A stretch of 41,356 bases of DNA from Pseudomonadota bacterium (GCA_021816625.1 JAKAXM010000018.1:1-41356); one strand, 5' to 3'. Positions 8,247-28,481 are shown, counted from the first letter of the stretch. Notes: generated by a model not told the origin, from the sequence alone. A program made the numbers and translations.

Positions 8247-8303
8247 GCGCCTTTCGCAATCGCAAAGGGGGAGCCGCAAGGCGCTTGGACCCCGCATAAG
8301 GAG
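8247..8303 (+). promoter_or_regulatory. rplKA leader, candidate L1 autoregulatory site
   Basis: The 66-nt gap between nusG and rplK can fold: GCGCCTT (8247-8253) pairs with AAGGCGC (8278-8284), enclosing a smaller repeat around CTTTCGCAATCGCAAAG. A TAAGGAG ribosome binding site follows at 8297-8303. In E. coli, L1 represses the rplKA mRNA at a structure in this place. The function here is inferred from position and fold only. Confidence 0.4.
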
Positions 8304-8308
8304 CCGTC

Positions 8309-8740
8309 ATGGCAAAGAAGATCGACGCCTATATCAAATTGCAGGTGCCCGCCACCAAAGCCACGCCCGGACCGCCGATCGGCCCGGCGCTGGGTCAGCG
8401 GGGTCTCAACATCATGGAGTTCTGCAAGGCCTTCAATGCCCGTACGCAGGGCATGGAAGAGGGGCTGCCGATCCCGGTCGTCATCACCGCCTACAGCGAC
8501 AAAAGCTTCACCTTCGTCACCAAGACCCCGCCTGCGAGCATCCTCTTGAAGAAGGCCGCGGGCGTGACGAGCGGCAGCAAGACGCCGCATACGCACAAGG
8601 TGGGCAAGGTTACGCGCGCCCAGCTCGAGGATATCGCGCGCCTGAAGATGCCGGATCTCAACACGACCGATCTCGAGGCGGCGGTTCGGTTGATCGCGGG
8701 GAGTGCCCGGAGCATGGGCCTCGAGACGGAGGGCGTCTAA
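8309..8740 (+). CDS. rplK: 50S ribosomal protein L11
   Basis: L11 binds the GTPase-associated centre of 23S rRNA and is needed for stringent factor activation by uncharged tRNA. The 143-aa product has the N-terminal Pro-rich switch region [17 protein letters not shown] (about 18-34) and the C-terminal RNA-binding helix end ([25 protein letters not shown]). E. coli L11 is 142 aa. A TAAGGAG ribosome binding site lies 5 nt before the ATG. The rplA start codon follows its stop with no gap, so the two are translationally coupled. Confidence 0.98.
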   Translation: MAKKIDAYIKLQVPATKATPGPPIGPALGQRGLNIMEFCKAFNARTQGMEEGLPIPVVITAYSDKSFTFVTKTPPASILLKKAAGVTSGSKTPHTHKVGKVTRAQLEDIARLKMPDLNTTDLEAAVRLIAGSARSMGLETEGV

Positions 8741-9445
8741 ATGGCCGAGATCGTTAAGGGTGGGAAGCGTTTGCGGGGCTTGCGGCCGCTCGTGGACCGG
8801 TCGCGTGCCTATGGCCTGGACGAGGCCTTTGCGCTGGTAAAGAAAACGGCGAGCGCCAAGTTCGACGAGGCCATCGATGTCGCGGTCAATCTCGGTATCG
8901 ACCCGCGCAAGTCGGATCAGAACGTCAGGGGTTCTGCGGTGATGCCGCGGGGCACGGGCAAGACGGTGCGGGTGGCGGTGTTCGCCGAAGGCGAGGCTGC
9001 GGCTGCCGCGCGCAAGGCCGGCGCCGATGTGGTGGGCTTTCAGGACCTGGCCGATCAGGTGAAGGCCGGTAATCTGAACTTCGATGTCGTGATCGCGACC
9101 CCGGAGGCCATGCGCATCGTCGGGCAGCTGGGTCAGATCCTGGGGCCGCGCGGTCTCATGCCGAACCCCAAGGTGGGGACGGTGACCCCGAACGCCGCTA
9201 AAGCCGTCGAGAATGCGAAGGCCGGGCAGGTGCAGTATCGCGCCGACAAGGCGGGTATCGTGCATTGCGCCATAGGCAAGGCGTCCTTCAGCGAAGAGGC
9301 GCTCAAAGAGAACTTCTTGGCGCTGGTGGCCGCCCTGCAAAAGGCCCGGCCCACGGCTGCCAAGGGCATCTACATAAAGCGTGTCACCGTGTCTGCCACG
9401 ATGGGGCCGGGGGTACGCATCGATCAAGGGACTTTACCGCAGTAG
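8741..9445 (+). CDS. rplA: 50S ribosomal protein L1
   Basis: L1 forms the mobile stalk near the E site and helps release deacylated tRNA. In many bacteria it also represses its own rplKA mRNA. The 234-aa protein carries the signature region [30 protein letters not shown] and the conserved [12 protein letters not shown]. Length equals the family norm (E. coli 234 aa). Start and stop follow directly from rplK with TAAATG. Downstream lies the 158-nt L10 leader. Confidence 0.98.
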   Translation: MAEIVKGGKRLRGLRPLVDRSRAYGLDEAFALVKKTASAKFDEAIDVAVNLGIDPRKSDQNVRGSAVMPRGTGKTVRVAVFAEGEAAAAARKAGADVVGFQDLADQVKAGNLNFDVVIATPEAMRIVGQLGQILGPRGLMPNPKVGTVTPNAAKAVENAKAGQVQYRADKAGIVHCAIGKASFSEEALKENFLALVAALQKARPTAAKGIYIKRVTVSATMGPGVRIDQGTLPQ

Positions 9446-9603
9446 TCGAGATGTAAGGCTGGGACTGCCTCGTGGTTTAGGGCAGATGTCGAAGACCGCC
9501 GGTGCGGCAACGCTTAAATCTTGCCGGCGCAGATGGTGTCCGGGGCCTTTAAAGCCGCGCGATCACCGCCCCCCTGAACGGGGGGAATGAAGGAGGTGAT
9601 TCG
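9446..9603 (+). promoter_or_regulatory. L10 leader RNA of the rplJL operon
   Basis: This 158-nt untranslated stretch stands where L10(L12)4 binds its own mRNA in other bacteria. It contains a helix CGCCGG/CCGGCG (9497-9502/9524-9529) flanked by A/G-rich asymmetric strands (CGAAGA opposite CAGATGG) that could form a kink-turn. A second hairpin GGCCTTTAAAGCC (about 9544-9556) and a GC hairpin CCCCCC-TGAAC-GGGGGG (9569-9574/9580-9585) sit just before the ribosome binding site AGGAGGTGAT. The family assignment is by position and partial fold. Confidence 0.7.
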
Positions 9604-10122
9604 TTGAGTTTGAATCTGGAGCAGAAAAAGGCAGTGGTGGCCGAGGTCTCCGCCGCGATACAGGGGGCCGAGGCGGCCGTCGTCGCCGAGTACCGGGGCT
9701 TGACCGTGGCGCAGATGACGACCTTGCGGGCCGCCGCCCGTCAGGCTGGCGTCTACGTCAAGGTCGTCAAGAATAGCCTGGTGCGGCGGGTGGTGGCCGG
9801 TACCTCGTTTGCCTGTCTAGACGGCCACTTGCGCGGACCGCTCGCGTTTGCAGCGTCGTCTGATCCGGTGGCGGTTGCCAAGGTCTTGAGCGAATTTGCG
9901 CGTGCCAACGACAAGTTCGTGATCAAGGTAGGCGCCATGGATGGGGCGCTCATGACGGGCGAGCAGTTGCAGGCGCTCGCGCTTCTGCCGAGCCGCGAGG
10001 TATTGCTCGCTACCTTGATGCGCACCATGCAGGCACCGGCCGCGCAGTTCGTGCGGACCTTGAACGAGATACCGGCCCGCTTCGTGCGGACGCTCGCTGC
10101 CATTCGCGACAAGGCGCAGTAG
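9604..10122 (+). CDS. rplJ: 50S ribosomal protein L10
   Basis: L10 anchors L7/L12 dimers to the ribosome stalk and, with L12, represses translation of its own operon. The 172-aa product begins [22 protein letters not shown] and contains the RNA-binding core ([32 protein letters not shown]) and a C-terminal L12-binding helix ([30 protein letters not shown]). The start is TTG, supported by homology and by AGGAGGTGAT (9591-9600), a near-perfect anti-16S complement 3 nt upstream. A rare start codon with a very strong ribosome binding site may suit tight autoregulation. Confidence 0.97.
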   Translation: MSLNLEQKKAVVAEVSAAIQGAEAAVVAEYRGLTVAQMTTLRAAARQAGVYVKVVKNSLVRRVVAGTSFACLDGHLRGPLAFAASSDPVAVAKVLSEFARANDKFVIKVGAMDGALMTGEQLQALALLPSREVLLATLMRTMQAPAAQFVRTLNEIPARFVRTLAAIRDKAQ

Positions 10123-10168
10123 ATTCCAGGGCTTTAAAGGCCACGTTAATTTTTTAAGGAGACACACC

Positions 10169-10546
10169 ATGGCGGTAACGAAAGAAGAGATTTTGGATGC
10201 GATCGGCAACATGTCGGTGCTCGACCTGTCGGCCTTGATCAAGGAAATGGAAGAGAAGTTTGGCGTCTCTGCGGCGGCTGCGGCCGTGGCGGTGGCGGCG
10301 CCCGGCGGGGCCGCTGCGGCTCCGGCGGCCGAGAAGGACAGCTTCGACGTGGTCTTGGCGGCGGTCGGCGAGAACAAGGTCGGCGTCATCAAGGCGGTCC
10401 GCGCGATTACCAACCTCGGTCTCAAGGAAGCCAAGGACTTGGTGGAGTCCGCGCCGGCACCCATCAAGGAAGGCGTGGCCAAAGCTGAGGCCCAGAACAT
10501 GAAGAAGCAGCTGGAAGAGGCGGGTGCCAAAGTTGAACTGAAGTAA
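10169..10546 (+). CDS. rplL: 50S ribosomal protein L7/L12
   Basis: The 125-aa stalk protein recruits and stimulates the translational GTPases EF-Tu, EF-G, IF2 and RF3. It has an N-terminal dimerisation domain (about 1-35), an Ala/Gly/Pro-rich flexible hinge (about 36-53), and a C-terminal domain with [27 protein letters not shown]. The N-terminal domain binds L10, encoded 46 nt upstream. The AAGGAG site (10156-10161) is 7 nt before the ATG, in keeping with the fourfold dosage of this protein. It is followed by an attenuator. Confidence 0.98.
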   Translation: MAVTKEEILDAIGNMSVLDLSALIKEMEEKFGVSAAAAAVAVAAPGGAAAAPAAEKDSFDVVLAAVGENKVGVIKAVRAITNLGLKEAKDLVESAPAPIKEGVAKAEAQNMKKQLEEAGAKVELK

Positions 10547-10596
10547 GGGTAGGCTGATTGCCCCTAGAAAAGGCTGTGGCGACAGGATGATCGTCA

Positions 10597-10634
10597 GGAC
10601 AGGCTGGTGCAAACCGGCCCGTCCGTCTTTTTTT
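10597..10634 (+). terminator. Attenuator between rplL and rpoB
   Basis: The hairpin GGAC-A-GGCTGGT / ACCGGCC-C-GTCC with a GCAA tetraloop (10597-10624, one A-C mismatch and one G-T pair) is followed by T7 at 10628-10634. It lies 40 nt before the rpoB start. In E. coli a partial terminator here lowers rpoBC transcription relative to the ribosomal genes; the same role is inferred. Confidence 0.85.
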
Positions 10635-10674
10635 GTCGTTCGGGACCTTCCGGACATCAAGAGCTGAGGAACCT

Positions 10675-14766
<4,092 letters not shown>

Positions 14767-14833
14767 TGCAGCCCTGCGACATCTGATCGAAACGAAAGGC
14801 CGGCCTTGAACCGGCGGCGTTGAGGAGATCGAC

Positions 14834-19039
<4,206 letters not shown>

Positions 19040-19043
19040 AGCC

Positions 19044-19083
19044 CTGGCCGCCCCTGTCGGGCTTACTTGACAGGGGCGGCCAG
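19044..19083 (+). terminator. Perfect 15-bp hairpin after rpoC, no T-tract
   Basis: CTGGCCGCCCCTGTC (19044-19058) pairs perfectly with its complement at 19069-19083 around a 10-nt loop. No T-run follows on either strand, so classical intrinsic termination is doubtful. It could be an RNase III or 3'-end stabilising element, or a weak terminator, at the joint between rpoBC and the str operon. Confidence 0.55.
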
Positions 19084-19164
19084 AATGCCTAAAATCGCGC
19101 ACCTTTGAAGCCAGGCCCGTTTGCGCATAGGGGTCTTGGGTGAGTGTTTGCATCGGAGCCATGA

Positions 19165-19539
19165 ATGCCCACGATTAATCAGTTGGTCCGTAAGCCGCGC
19201 GTACAGCCGCAGAAAAAGACGACTGTGCCGGCCTTGAACGCCTCCCCGCAGAAACGGGGGGTCTGTACACGCGTCTACACGACAACGCCTAAGAAGCCAA
19301 ACTCGGCCTTGCGCAAGGTCGCGCGCGTGCGGCTTACCAACGGCTACGAGGTTACGAGCTATATCGGTGGCGAGGGGCACAACCTGCAGGAACACTCGGT
19401 AGTCTTGATTAGAGGCGGCCGCGTAAAGGACTTGCCAGGCGTGCGCTATCACACGGTCCGCGGATCGCTGGATACGGCGGGGGTCGCCGATCGTCGTCAG
19501 GGACGGTCGAAATACGGGGCCAAGCGGCCGAAGTCGTAA
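19165..19539 (+). CDS. rpsL: 30S ribosomal protein S12
   Basis: S12 sits at the decoding centre and controls accuracy. The 124-aa sequence starts [12 protein letters not shown] and holds [17 protein letters not shown] and [16 protein letters not shown]. Both lysines whose replacement gives streptomycin resistance in E. coli (Lys42 and Lys87) are present, so the wild-type sensitive form is expected. An extra internal Gly-Val-Cys segment ([18 protein letters not shown]) is normal for the family. It opens the str operon (rpsL-rpsG-fusA-tuf), which here begins only 125 nt behind rpoC. Confidence 0.98.
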   Translation: MPTINQLVRKPRVQPQKKTTVPALNASPQKRGVCTRVYTTTPKKPNSALRKVARVRLTNGYEVTSYIGGEGHNLQEHSVVLIRGGRVKDLPGVRYHTVRGSLDTAGVADRRQGRSKYGAKRPKS

Positions 19540-19559
19540 AGAAAACTGGATTCTGGTTA

Positions 19560-19586
19560 CGCCGCACTTTAAGGTTGCGGCGTTTT
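19560..19586 (+). promoter_or_regulatory. Hairpin between rpsL and rpsG, candidate S7 target
   Basis: CGCCGCA (19560-19566) pairs with TGCGGCG (19576-19582) over a 9-nt loop and is followed by TTTT. In E. coli, S7 represses the str operon by binding the rpsL-rpsG intercistronic RNA. Position supports a similar role; a weak terminator is the alternative. Confidence 0.4.
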
Positions 19587-19614
19587 CTCGTTTATATGGT
19601 GTGAAGGTTGACAG

Positions 19615-20085
19615 ATGCCGAGAAGAAGAGAAGTCCCTAAGCGTCCCACCCGTCCCGATCCCAAGTACGGGAGCGAAGTGCTCACGAAGTTCATGAGCGT
19701 GGTGATGCAAAGCGGCAAGAAGTCCGTCGCCGAAAAGATCATATACGGTGCCCTCGAGACGATCGCGTCGCGCAACAAGGGCGAGCCCCTGGCGGTGTTC
19801 CAGCAGGCGATCGATAACGCCAAGCCGCTCGTGGAGGTCAAGAGCCGCCGGGTCGGAGGCGCTACCTACCAGGTCCCCGTGGAAGTCCGGCCGGGGCGGC
19901 AGCTTGCTCTTGCCATGCGTTGGGTCGTCGACGCGGCGCGGGCCCGTGGCGAGAAATCGATGGGCGCGCGGCTGGCAGGCGAGATCCTGGATGCGGCCGA
20001 ACGGCGCGGTAACGCCGTGAAGAAGCGCGAAGAGGTCCACCGAATGGCGGAAGCCAATAAGGCGTTTTCGCACTACCGCTGGTAG
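19615..20085 (+). CDS. rpsG: 30S ribosomal protein S7
   Basis: S7 nucleates assembly of the 30S head and contacts E-site tRNA. The 156-aa product begins [23 protein letters not shown] and contains [23 protein letters not shown], the RNA-binding beta hairpin. It ends in AFSHYRW. Length matches strains with the short S7 form (E. coli B and most bacteria, 156 aa). S7 is the expected autoregulator of this operon. The gene lies 75 nt after rpsL and 39 nt before fusA. Confidence 0.98.
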   Translation: MPRRREVPKRPTRPDPKYGSEVLTKFMSVVMQSGKKSVAEKIIYGALETIASRNKGEPLAVFQQAIDNAKPLVEVKSRRVGGATYQVPVEVRPGRQLALAMRWVVDAARARGEKSMGARLAGEILDAAERRGNAVKKREEVHRMAEANKAFSHYRW

Positions 20086-20124
20086 AAATCGCAAACACAC
20101 GCTTTTAGCCCTAAGGATCTGGCC

Positions 20125-22224
<2,100 letters not shown>

Positions 22225-22246
22225 GAACGAAAACGATTCAGTCTAC

Positions 22247-23449
<1,203 letters not shown>

Positions 23450-23452
23450 ACC

Positions 23453-23764
23453 ATGGCCAATCAGAAGATAAGAATTCGTCTCAAGGCGTTCGATCATCGA
23501 CTTATAGATCGTTCGGCAGGTGAGATCGTGGATACCGCGAAGCGGACCGGGGCGATTGTGAAGGGCCCGATCCCGTTGCCGACCAAGATCGAGCGATACA
23601 CCTTGCTCCGGTCCCCGCATGTCGACAAGAGTTCGCGGGATCAATTTGAGATCCGCACGCATAAGCGCATCATGGACATTATCGAGCCGACTGAAAAGAC
23701 GGTGGATGCGCTTTTGAAGCTTAATCTCGCAGCCGGCGTGGATGTCGAGATCAAGGTCAGCTAG
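23453..23764 (+). CDS. rpsJ: 30S ribosomal protein S10
   Basis: S10 is part of the 30S head; as NusE it binds NusB and NusG in antitermination and transcription-translation coupling. The 103-aa protein has the family signature [20 protein letters not shown] and begins [19 protein letters not shown]. It opens the S10 operon but lies only 3 nt behind tuf, leaving no space for the L4-controlled leader known from E. coli. Its ribosome binding site must lie inside the tuf 3' end (no strong one is visible), so coupling to tuf translation is likely. Confidence 0.98.
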   Translation: MANQKIRIRLKAFDHRLIDRSAGEIVDTAKRTGAIVKGPIPLPTKIERYTLLRSPHVDKSSRDQFEIRTHKRIMDIIEPTEKTVDALLKLNLAAGVDVEIKVS

Positions 23765-23772
23765 GAGCGGTC

Positions 23773-24435
23773 ATGGCACTTGGAATTGTGGGCAAAAAGA
23801 TCGGGATGACCCGGGTATTCGCGGCAGACGGGGCAGTGGCGCCGGTGACCGTGGTGTCGGTGGAGCGCAACCACGTAGCTCAGATCAAGGACGTGGCTAC
23901 CGACGGTTACCGGGCCGTGCAGATCGCAGCGGGCCGCCGCCGTCCCTCACGGGTCACAAAGGCCCTCGGTGGGCACTTTGCGAAGGCAAAGATCGAGCCG
24001 GCCGCGAGTCTCTGGGAGTTCCGGCTCGAGGCTGGCGAGGGTGAAGGTCTAGAGGTGGGCTCGGAGGTGCGCGTCGACATCTTCAGCGCCGGCCAGAAGG
24101 TCGATGTCCAGGGCACGACGATCGGTAAGGGGTTCGCGGGCGTCATTAAACGCCACCACTTCGGTGGCGGCCGGGCAAGCCATGGTAACTCGCTGTCGCA
24201 TCGGGCCCCGGGCTCGATCGGACAGCGCCAGACCCCCGGACGGGTATTCCCCGGTAAGAAGATGGCGGGTCACCTGGGGGCCAAGATACGCACTCAGCAG
24301 AACCTCGTCATCGTGCGCGTCGATGCGGAGCGTAATCTTTTGCTGATTCGGGGCGCCGTGCCCGGGGCCGCAGGTTCCGATGTCGTGGTGCGCCCGGCGG
24401 TTAAGGCGCCGAAGACGGAGGCCAAGCAGGCATGA
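23773..24435 (+). CDS. rplC: 50S ribosomal protein L3
   Basis: L3 binds 23S rRNA near the peptidyl transferase centre and is one of the first proteins in 50S assembly. The 220-aa product shows [13 protein letters not shown] at the N-terminus and the extended loop [20 protein letters not shown]; the Gln in GQRQTPG corresponds to the residue methylated by PrmB in E. coli. The C-terminal tail is Lys/Ala-rich ([10 protein letters not shown]) and a little longer than in E. coli (209 aa). An AGGAG site lies before the ATG. It overlaps rplD by 4 nt. Confidence 0.98.
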   Translation: MALGIVGKKIGMTRVFAADGAVAPVTVVSVERNHVAQIKDVATDGYRAVQIAAGRRRPSRVTKALGGHFAKAKIEPAASLWEFRLEAGEGEGLEVGSEVRVDIFSAGQKVDVQGTTIGKGFAGVIKRHHFGGGRASHGNSLSHRAPGSIGQRQTPGRVFPGKKMAGHLGAKIRTQQNLVIVRVDAERNLLLIRGAVPGAAGSDVVVRPAVKAPKTEAKQA

Positions 24436-25055
24436 AGATGACAGTGGTTAAGGCCGCCGGCGGGACGGACGAGCTCGAGATCGCGGAAGGGACGTTTGGG
24501 GTTCCTTTTAAGGAACACCTGATTCATCAGATCGTCGTTGCCTATCAGGCCGGCGGTCGGCAGGGCACGCGGGCCCAGAAAAACCGCTCGGCCGTGAGCG
24601 GCAGCACGAGAAAGCCGTGGGCGCAAAAGGGCGGCGGACGGGCGCGTGCGGGCAACATCCGCAGCCCGATCTGGCGCGGGGGCGGCAAGACCTTTCCGGC
24701 CACCACCCAGGATTTCAGTCAGAAGGTCAACAAAAAGATGCGGCGCGTGGCGCTGCGTTCCATCGTATCGGAACTGATTCGCCAGGATCGTCTGATCACA
24801 GTCGATGAGATGCAGTCGGGGCCGAAGACAAAGGATCTGCTGGCGCGGCTGGCGGCATTCGGTGTGACAGGGCGGTCGCCCAACGTGTTGATCGTCGCGG
24901 AGGCCGTCGATGACGGCTTGGCGCTTGCAGCGCGGAATCTGTTTCGCGTATCGGTACGGCCGTGTGACCGTGTGGATCCCGTGTCCTTGATCGCGCATGA
25001 GAGGGTGATCATGACCGTGGGTGCGGTGCGCAAGCTTGAGGAGATGTTGGCATGA
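24432..25055 (+). CDS. rplD: 50S ribosomal protein L4
   Basis: L4 lines the exit tunnel. In E. coli it represses the S10 operon and inhibits RNase E. The 207-aa protein contains the tunnel loop [22 protein letters not shown] and the conserved [16 protein letters not shown] 24432 overlaps the rplC stop (GCATGA); ATG 24438, two codons later, is a possible alternative. The usual mRNA target of L4, the S10 leader, is absent here, so operon control by L4 would need another site. Confidence 0.97.
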   Translation: MKMTVVKAAGGTDELEIAEGTFGVPFKEHLIHQIVVAYQAGGRQGTRAQKNRSAVSGSTRKPWAQKGGGRARAGNIRSPIWRGGGKTFPATTQDFSQKVNKKMRRVALRSIVSELIRQDRLITVDEMQSGPKTKDLLARLAAFGVTGRSPNVLIVAEAVDDGLALAARNLFRVSVRPCDRVDPVSLIAHERVIMTVGAVRKLEEMLA

Positions 25056-25342
25056 GCAGCGATATCTACGGAGTACTACTCGCGCCCCATATCTCGGAGA
25101 AGGCCACACGGCTGGCCGAGAAGCACCGGCAGTTCGTGTTTCGCGTGCGCCGGGATGCGACCAAGGCGACCGTGAAGGTGGCGGTGGAGAAGTTCTTTAA
25201 GGTCGAGGTGGCGGACGTGCGCATGGCGGTCTTGAAGGGCAAGACCAAGGGCGGAAAGCGGCCGGGGCGGCGCTCCGACGTCAAGAAGGCCTATGTTGCC
25301 CTGAAGCCCGGTTTCGATATTCAGTTTGGAACGGGGCAATAA
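25052..25342 (+). CDS. rplW: 50S ribosomal protein L23
   Basis: L23 lies at the tunnel exit and is the docking point for trigger factor and SRP. The 96-aa product shows [22 protein letters not shown], the helix [20 protein letters not shown], and the basic loop [21 protein letters not shown]. It overlaps rplD by 4 nt (ATGA) and is followed by rplB after 9 nt. Length is normal (E. coli 100 aa). Confidence 0.98.
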   Translation: MSSDIYGVLLAPHISEKATRLAEKHRQFVFRVRRDATKATVKVAVEKFFKVEVADVRMAVLKGKTKGGKRPGRRSDVKKAYVALKPGFDIQFGTGQ

Positions 25343-25351
25343 GGGGGAAGT

Positions 25352-26179
25352 ATGCCAATCGTCAAAGTTAGGCCGACATCAGCCGGTCGTCGCGGCCTCG
25401 TAAAGGTCGTAAACCCCGGTCTGCATAAAGGGGCGCCCTTTGCAGGCCTGGTCGAGAAGAAGGCGAAGATCGATGGGCGCAACAATAGCGGGCGGGTTTC
25501 GGTACGCCATCGCGGCGGGGCCCATAAGCGTCATTACCGTTTGATCGACTTCAAGCGCGACAAAGACGGGATTGCCGCGCGCGTGGAGCGTCTCGAGTAT
25601 GACCCGAACCGCAGCGCACACATCGCGCTCGTGCTTTATGCCGATGGCGAGCGGCGCTATATGATCGCTGCCAAGGGCGTAGAAGTCGGCCAGGAGATCC
25701 TGTCGGGCAGCGATGCGCCTATCCGGGTCGGAAATTGCCTGCCGCTGCGCAATATTCCCGTGGGTACCACGGTGCACTGCGTGGAGCTGAAGGTCGGGCG
25801 GGGTGCGCAGATCGGGCGCTCGGCCGGCGCGGCCCTGCAGTACGTGGCCCGTGAGGGGGAGTACGCGCAGCTTCGGTTGCGCTCGGGTGAGGTTCGTAAG
25901 GTGCACATCGAGTGCCGGGCGACGGTAGGCGAGGTGGGGAACACCGAACACTCGCTGCGTAAGCTTGGTAAGGCAGGAGCAGCGCGGTGGCGCGGCATAC
26001 GCCCGACGGTACGGGGCGTGGCCATGAATCCGGTCGACCATCCGCACGGTGGTGGTGAAGGGCGTACTTCAGGCGGCCGCCATCCGGTGAGCCCGTGGGG
26101 TACCCCGACCAAGGGCTATAGGACACGTATGAACAAGCGGACCGACGGCATGATCGTGCGTCGGCGGTATCAGAAGTAA
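25352..26179 (+). CDS. rplB: 50S ribosomal protein L2
   Basis: L2 is needed for subunit joining and supports the peptidyl transferase centre. The 275-aa sequence includes the RNA-binding [20 protein letters not shown] and the C-terminal signature [20 protein letters not shown] (in part) with the conserved histidine implicated in peptidyl transfer. AAGGGGGAAG before the ATG serves as ribosome binding site. Length equals the norm (E. coli 273 aa). Confidence 0.98.
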   Translation: MPIVKVRPTSAGRRGLVKVVNPGLHKGAPFAGLVEKKAKIDGRNNSGRVSVRHRGGAHKRHYRLIDFKRDKDGIAARVERLEYDPNRSAHIALVLYADGERRYMIAAKGVEVGQEILSGSDAPIRVGNCLPLRNIPVGTTVHCVELKVGRGAQIGRSAGAALQYVAREGEYAQLRLRSGEVRKVHIECRATVGEVGNTEHSLRKLGKAGAARWRGIRPTVRGVAMNPVDHPHGGGEGRTSGGRHPVSPWGTPTKGYRTRMNKRTDGMIVRRRYQK

Positions 26180-26201
26180 CGGAAGAGAGTGAGGGCGCAG
26201 C

Positions 26202-26480
26202 GTGCCACGTTCGATTAAGAAAGGACCGTTTCTCGATGGCCATCTGGCAAAGAAGGTCGATGAGGCGCAGCGGACGGGGAATAAAAAACCCATAAAGACC
26301 TGGTCGCGCCGCTCGACCATCATGCCGGACTTCATTGGTCTTACGATCGCAGTCCACAACGGGCGCCAGCATGTGCCGGTGCTGATTTCTGACAACATGG
26401 TCGGACACAAGCTCGGCGAGTTTGCGGCGACACGGACCTTCAAAGGCCATACGGCCGACAAGAAGGCCTCGGGAGGCTAA
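26202..26480 (+). CDS. rpsS: 30S ribosomal protein S19
   Basis: S19 sits in the 30S head with S13 near A-site tRNA. The 92-aa sequence starts [19 protein letters not shown] and carries the signature [27 protein letters not shown] (in part). The start is GTG at 26202, fixed by homology, with GTGAGGG upstream. It is 2 nt from rplV, so the two are probably coupled. Confidence 0.98.
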   Translation: MPRSIKKGPFLDGHLAKKVDEAQRTGNKKPIKTWSRRSTIMPDFIGLTIAVHNGRQHVPVLISDNMVGHKLGEFAATRTFKGHTADKKASGG

Positions 26481-26482
26481 GC

Positions 26483-26827
26483 ATGGCGACCAAGGCGGTA
26501 TTGAAGAACGTGCACGTGTCGGCGCAGAAAGGGCGTCTGGTAGCTGACCTCATTCGCGGCATGCCCGTAGGGCGTGCGCTTGAGGTCTTGGAGTTCAGCC
26601 CGAAAAAGGCCGCGCGCATCATGAAGAAGGTCTTGGAATCGGCGATCGCCAACGCCGAGAACAACGACGGCGCGGATGTAGACGAGCTCAAGATATCGGA
26701 GATTCAGATCAATGGCGCGTCGTCCATGAAACGATTCCACGCCCGGGCCAAGGGGCGCGGGGCGCGGATTTTGAAGCGGACCAGCCATATCAGCGTGACA
26801 GTCGCCGCAGCCGAGAGGGGCAATTAA
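26483..26827 (+). CDS. rplV: 50S ribosomal protein L22
   Basis: L22 extends a beta hairpin into the exit tunnel, where mutations give macrolide resistance in other bacteria. The 114-aa product shows [22 protein letters not shown] and the hairpin and tail [18 protein letters not shown]. The hairpin has no visible insertion or deletion. It lies 2 nt after rpsS and 2 nt before rpsC. Confidence 0.98.
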   Translation: MATKAVLKNVHVSAQKGRLVADLIRGMPVGRALEVLEFSPKKAARIMKKVLESAIANAENNDGADVDELKISEIQINGASSMKRFHARAKGRGARILKRTSHISVTVAAAERGN

Positions 26828-26829
26828 AG

Positions 26830-27507
26830 ATGGGTCAGAAGATCAATCCAATCGGAATGCGGCTGGGCATCGTCCGGGACTGGACGGCTAAGTGGTATGC
26901 GCACCGTGGGGCCTATGCGGCCAACGTGCGGGCGGATGTCGAGTTGCGGGCCTGGCTCAAGGCGAAGCTCGCCCATGCGGCGGTGAGCTCGGTCGTGATT
27001 CAGCGGCCGGCGCAGAGCGTCAATATCACGATCCGTACGGCGCGCCCCGGCATCGTCATCGGGAAAAAGGGCGAAGATATCGAGCGCATGAGGCAGGAAC
27101 TTGCCAAGCTCGCTGGCGTGCCCGTACAGCTGAACGTCGAGGAGATCCGCAAGCCCGAACTCGATGCTACCTTGGTGGCGGAAAATATCGCCCAGCAGCT
27201 CGAGAAGCGGATCATGTTCCGACGCGCCATGAAGCGCTCAGTCACCAATGCCATGCGCTTGGGGGCCTTGGGCGTCAAGATCATGTGCGCAGGCCGTCTG
27301 AATGGGGCAGAGATCGCGCGCACGGAGTGGTATCGCGAGGGCCGAGTGCCGCTGCATACCCTGCGCGCCGATATCGACTACGGTGTAGCCGAGGCTCATA
27401 CGACCTACGGCATCATTGGGATCAAGGTGTGGATCTTCAAAGGCGAGATCTACGGCCATATGAACACCGCCGAGGCGGATACGGAGGGGAAGAAGGCGAC
27501 GGCCTGA
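26830..27507 (+). CDS. rpsC: 30S ribosomal protein S3
   Basis: S3 lines the mRNA entry channel and contributes helicase activity. The 225-aa protein begins [18 protein letters not shown], has an N-terminal KH domain with [18 protein letters not shown] (about 74-91), and a C-terminal domain with [31 protein letters not shown] (in part). Length is close to E. coli (233 aa). GGGGCAATTAAAG precedes the ATG as a weak ribosome binding site. Confidence 0.98.
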   Translation: MGQKINPIGMRLGIVRDWTAKWYAHRGAYAANVRADVELRAWLKAKLAHAAVSSVVIQRPAQSVNITIRTARPGIVIGKKGEDIERMRQELAKLAGVPVQLNVEEIRKPELDATLVAENIAQQLEKRIMFRRAMKRSVTNAMRLGALGVKIMCAGRLNGAEIARTEWYREGRVPLHTLRADIDYGVAEAHTTYGIIGIKVWIFKGEIYGHMNTAEADTEGKKATA

Positions 27508-27519
27508 TTCCGATAACAG

Positions 27520-27933
27520 ATGCTGCAACCTAAAAGAACGAAATTTCGGAAGCAACACAAGGGCCGTAACCGCGGCCTGGCGTCGCGCGGCAGCAAGGTG
27601 AGCTTCGGTGCCTTTGGGCTCAAGGCTCTCGGCCGCGGGCGGCTGACGGCGCGGCAGATCGAGGCGGCGCGGCGGGCGTTGACCCGGTCGATCAAGCGCG
27701 GCGGGCGCGTCTGGATCCGCGTGTTCCCGGACAAGCCGATCTCAAAGAAGCCCCTTGAGGTGCGTATGGGTAAGGGTAAGGGTAACCCCGAGTATTGGGT
27801 CGCCCTCGTTCAGCCCGGCAAGGTGCTATACGAGATGGAAGGTGTGACCGAGGCAGTTGCGCGCGACGCGTTTCGTTTGGCCGCCGCCAAGCTGCCGGTG
27901 CAGACCGCGTTCGTTGCGCGGCAAGTCTTTTAA
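27520..27933 (+). CDS. rplP: 50S ribosomal protein L16
   Basis: L16 helps shape the A site and the binding place of tRNA elbows on 23S rRNA. The 137-aa product starts [19 protein letters not shown] and includes the segment [29 protein letters not shown] (in part); its Arg in EVRMGKG corresponds to the residue hydroxylated in E. coli L16. It is 12 nt after rpsC. Confidence 0.98.
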   Translation: MLQPKRTKFRKQHKGRNRGLASRGSKVSFGAFGLKALGRGRLTARQIEAARRALTRSIKRGGRVWIRVFPDKPISKKPLEVRMGKGKGNPEYWVALVQPGKVLYEMEGVTEAVARDAFRLAAAKLPVQTAFVARQVF

Positions 27934-27942
27934 GGGGCTTTT

Positions 27943-28134
27943 ATGGATCTAAAGGAGATGCGCACGGCCTCGGTCGAGGAGCGGCGTAAGGAGCTCGAAG
28001 CGTTGCGTGAGAGACAGTTTGCGCTGCGTATGCAGAAGGCGACCGGGCAGCTCACGAACGCGACGGAGATCGGTAAGGTCCGGCGGGATATTGCGCGGAT
28101 GTTGACGGTTATGAAGCAGGCGGGGAGCGAGTAA
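27943..28134 (+). CDS. rpmC: 50S ribosomal protein L29
   Basis: L29 is a small two-helix protein beside L23 at the tunnel exit. The 63-aa product reads [37 protein letters not shown] in its first part and ends with the signature [15 protein letters not shown]. Length equals E. coli L29 (63 aa). It lies 9 nt after rplP and 3 nt before rpsQ. Confidence 0.97.
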   Translation: MDLKEMRTASVEERRKELEALRERQFALRMQKATGQLTNATEIGKVRRDIARMLTVMKQAGSE

Positions 28135-28137
28135 GTC

Positions 28138-28410
28138 ATGACGGAAGAGACTTTAGAGAAACCCGCGCGCACGGCCACGGGCCGGGTCACGAGCAGCAAG
28201 ATGGACAAGACCATCACTGTGCTGGTCGAGCGCAAGACCCCGCATCCGGTCTATGGAAAGTTTATTCGGCGGAGCACGAAGCTCCATGCGCATGATGAGA
28301 ATAACGAGGGGCGCGAGGGTGATCTGGTGCTGCTGGAGCAGTGCCGGCCGCTGTCGAAGACCAAGACGTGGCGCCTCGTAAAGGTATTGGACCGGCCACC
28401 CGTGGTGTAG
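28138..28410 (+). CDS. rpsQ: 30S ribosomal protein S17
   Basis: S17 is an early-binding OB-fold protein of the 30S body. The 90-aa product contains [42 protein letters not shown] (family signature, in part) and [21 protein letters not shown]. The short N-terminal extension ([11 protein letters not shown]) is a little longer than in E. coli (84 aa). It is the last gene of the S10 group; the longest gap of the region, 71 nt, follows it. Confidence 0.97.
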   Translation: MTEETLEKPARTATGRVTSSKMDKTITVLVERKTPHPVYGKFIRRSTKLHAHDENNEGREGDLVLLEQCRPLSKTKTWRLVKVLDRPPVV

Positions 28411-28434
28411 GGCCTATGGCGCGGTGGGGAACGA

Positions 28435-28443
28435 TGTTATGAT
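28435..28443 (+). promoter_or_regulatory. Possible spc promoter (extended -10)
   Basis: TGTTATGAT at 28435-28443 is an extended -10 element (TGn plus TATGAT) in the 71-nt gap between rpsQ and rplN, where E. coli has the spc promoter. No convincing -35 lies 16-18 nt upstream. The predicted start is near 28450. Confidence 0.35.
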
Positions 28444-28481
28444 GGCGGGCTTTGCAGTGCGCGCCAAACGGAAGGAACACC

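Noticed and set aside
7742-9427. 561-codon open frame on the minus strand across nusG, rplK and rplA
   Set aside because: It is antisense to three certain genes; long reverse frames arise from high GC at third codon positions. Its translation resembles no family.
10633-10674. Upstream start for rpoB
   Set aside because: The extension overlaps the attenuator T-run and is not found in beta subunits; ATG 10675 has a ribosome binding site.
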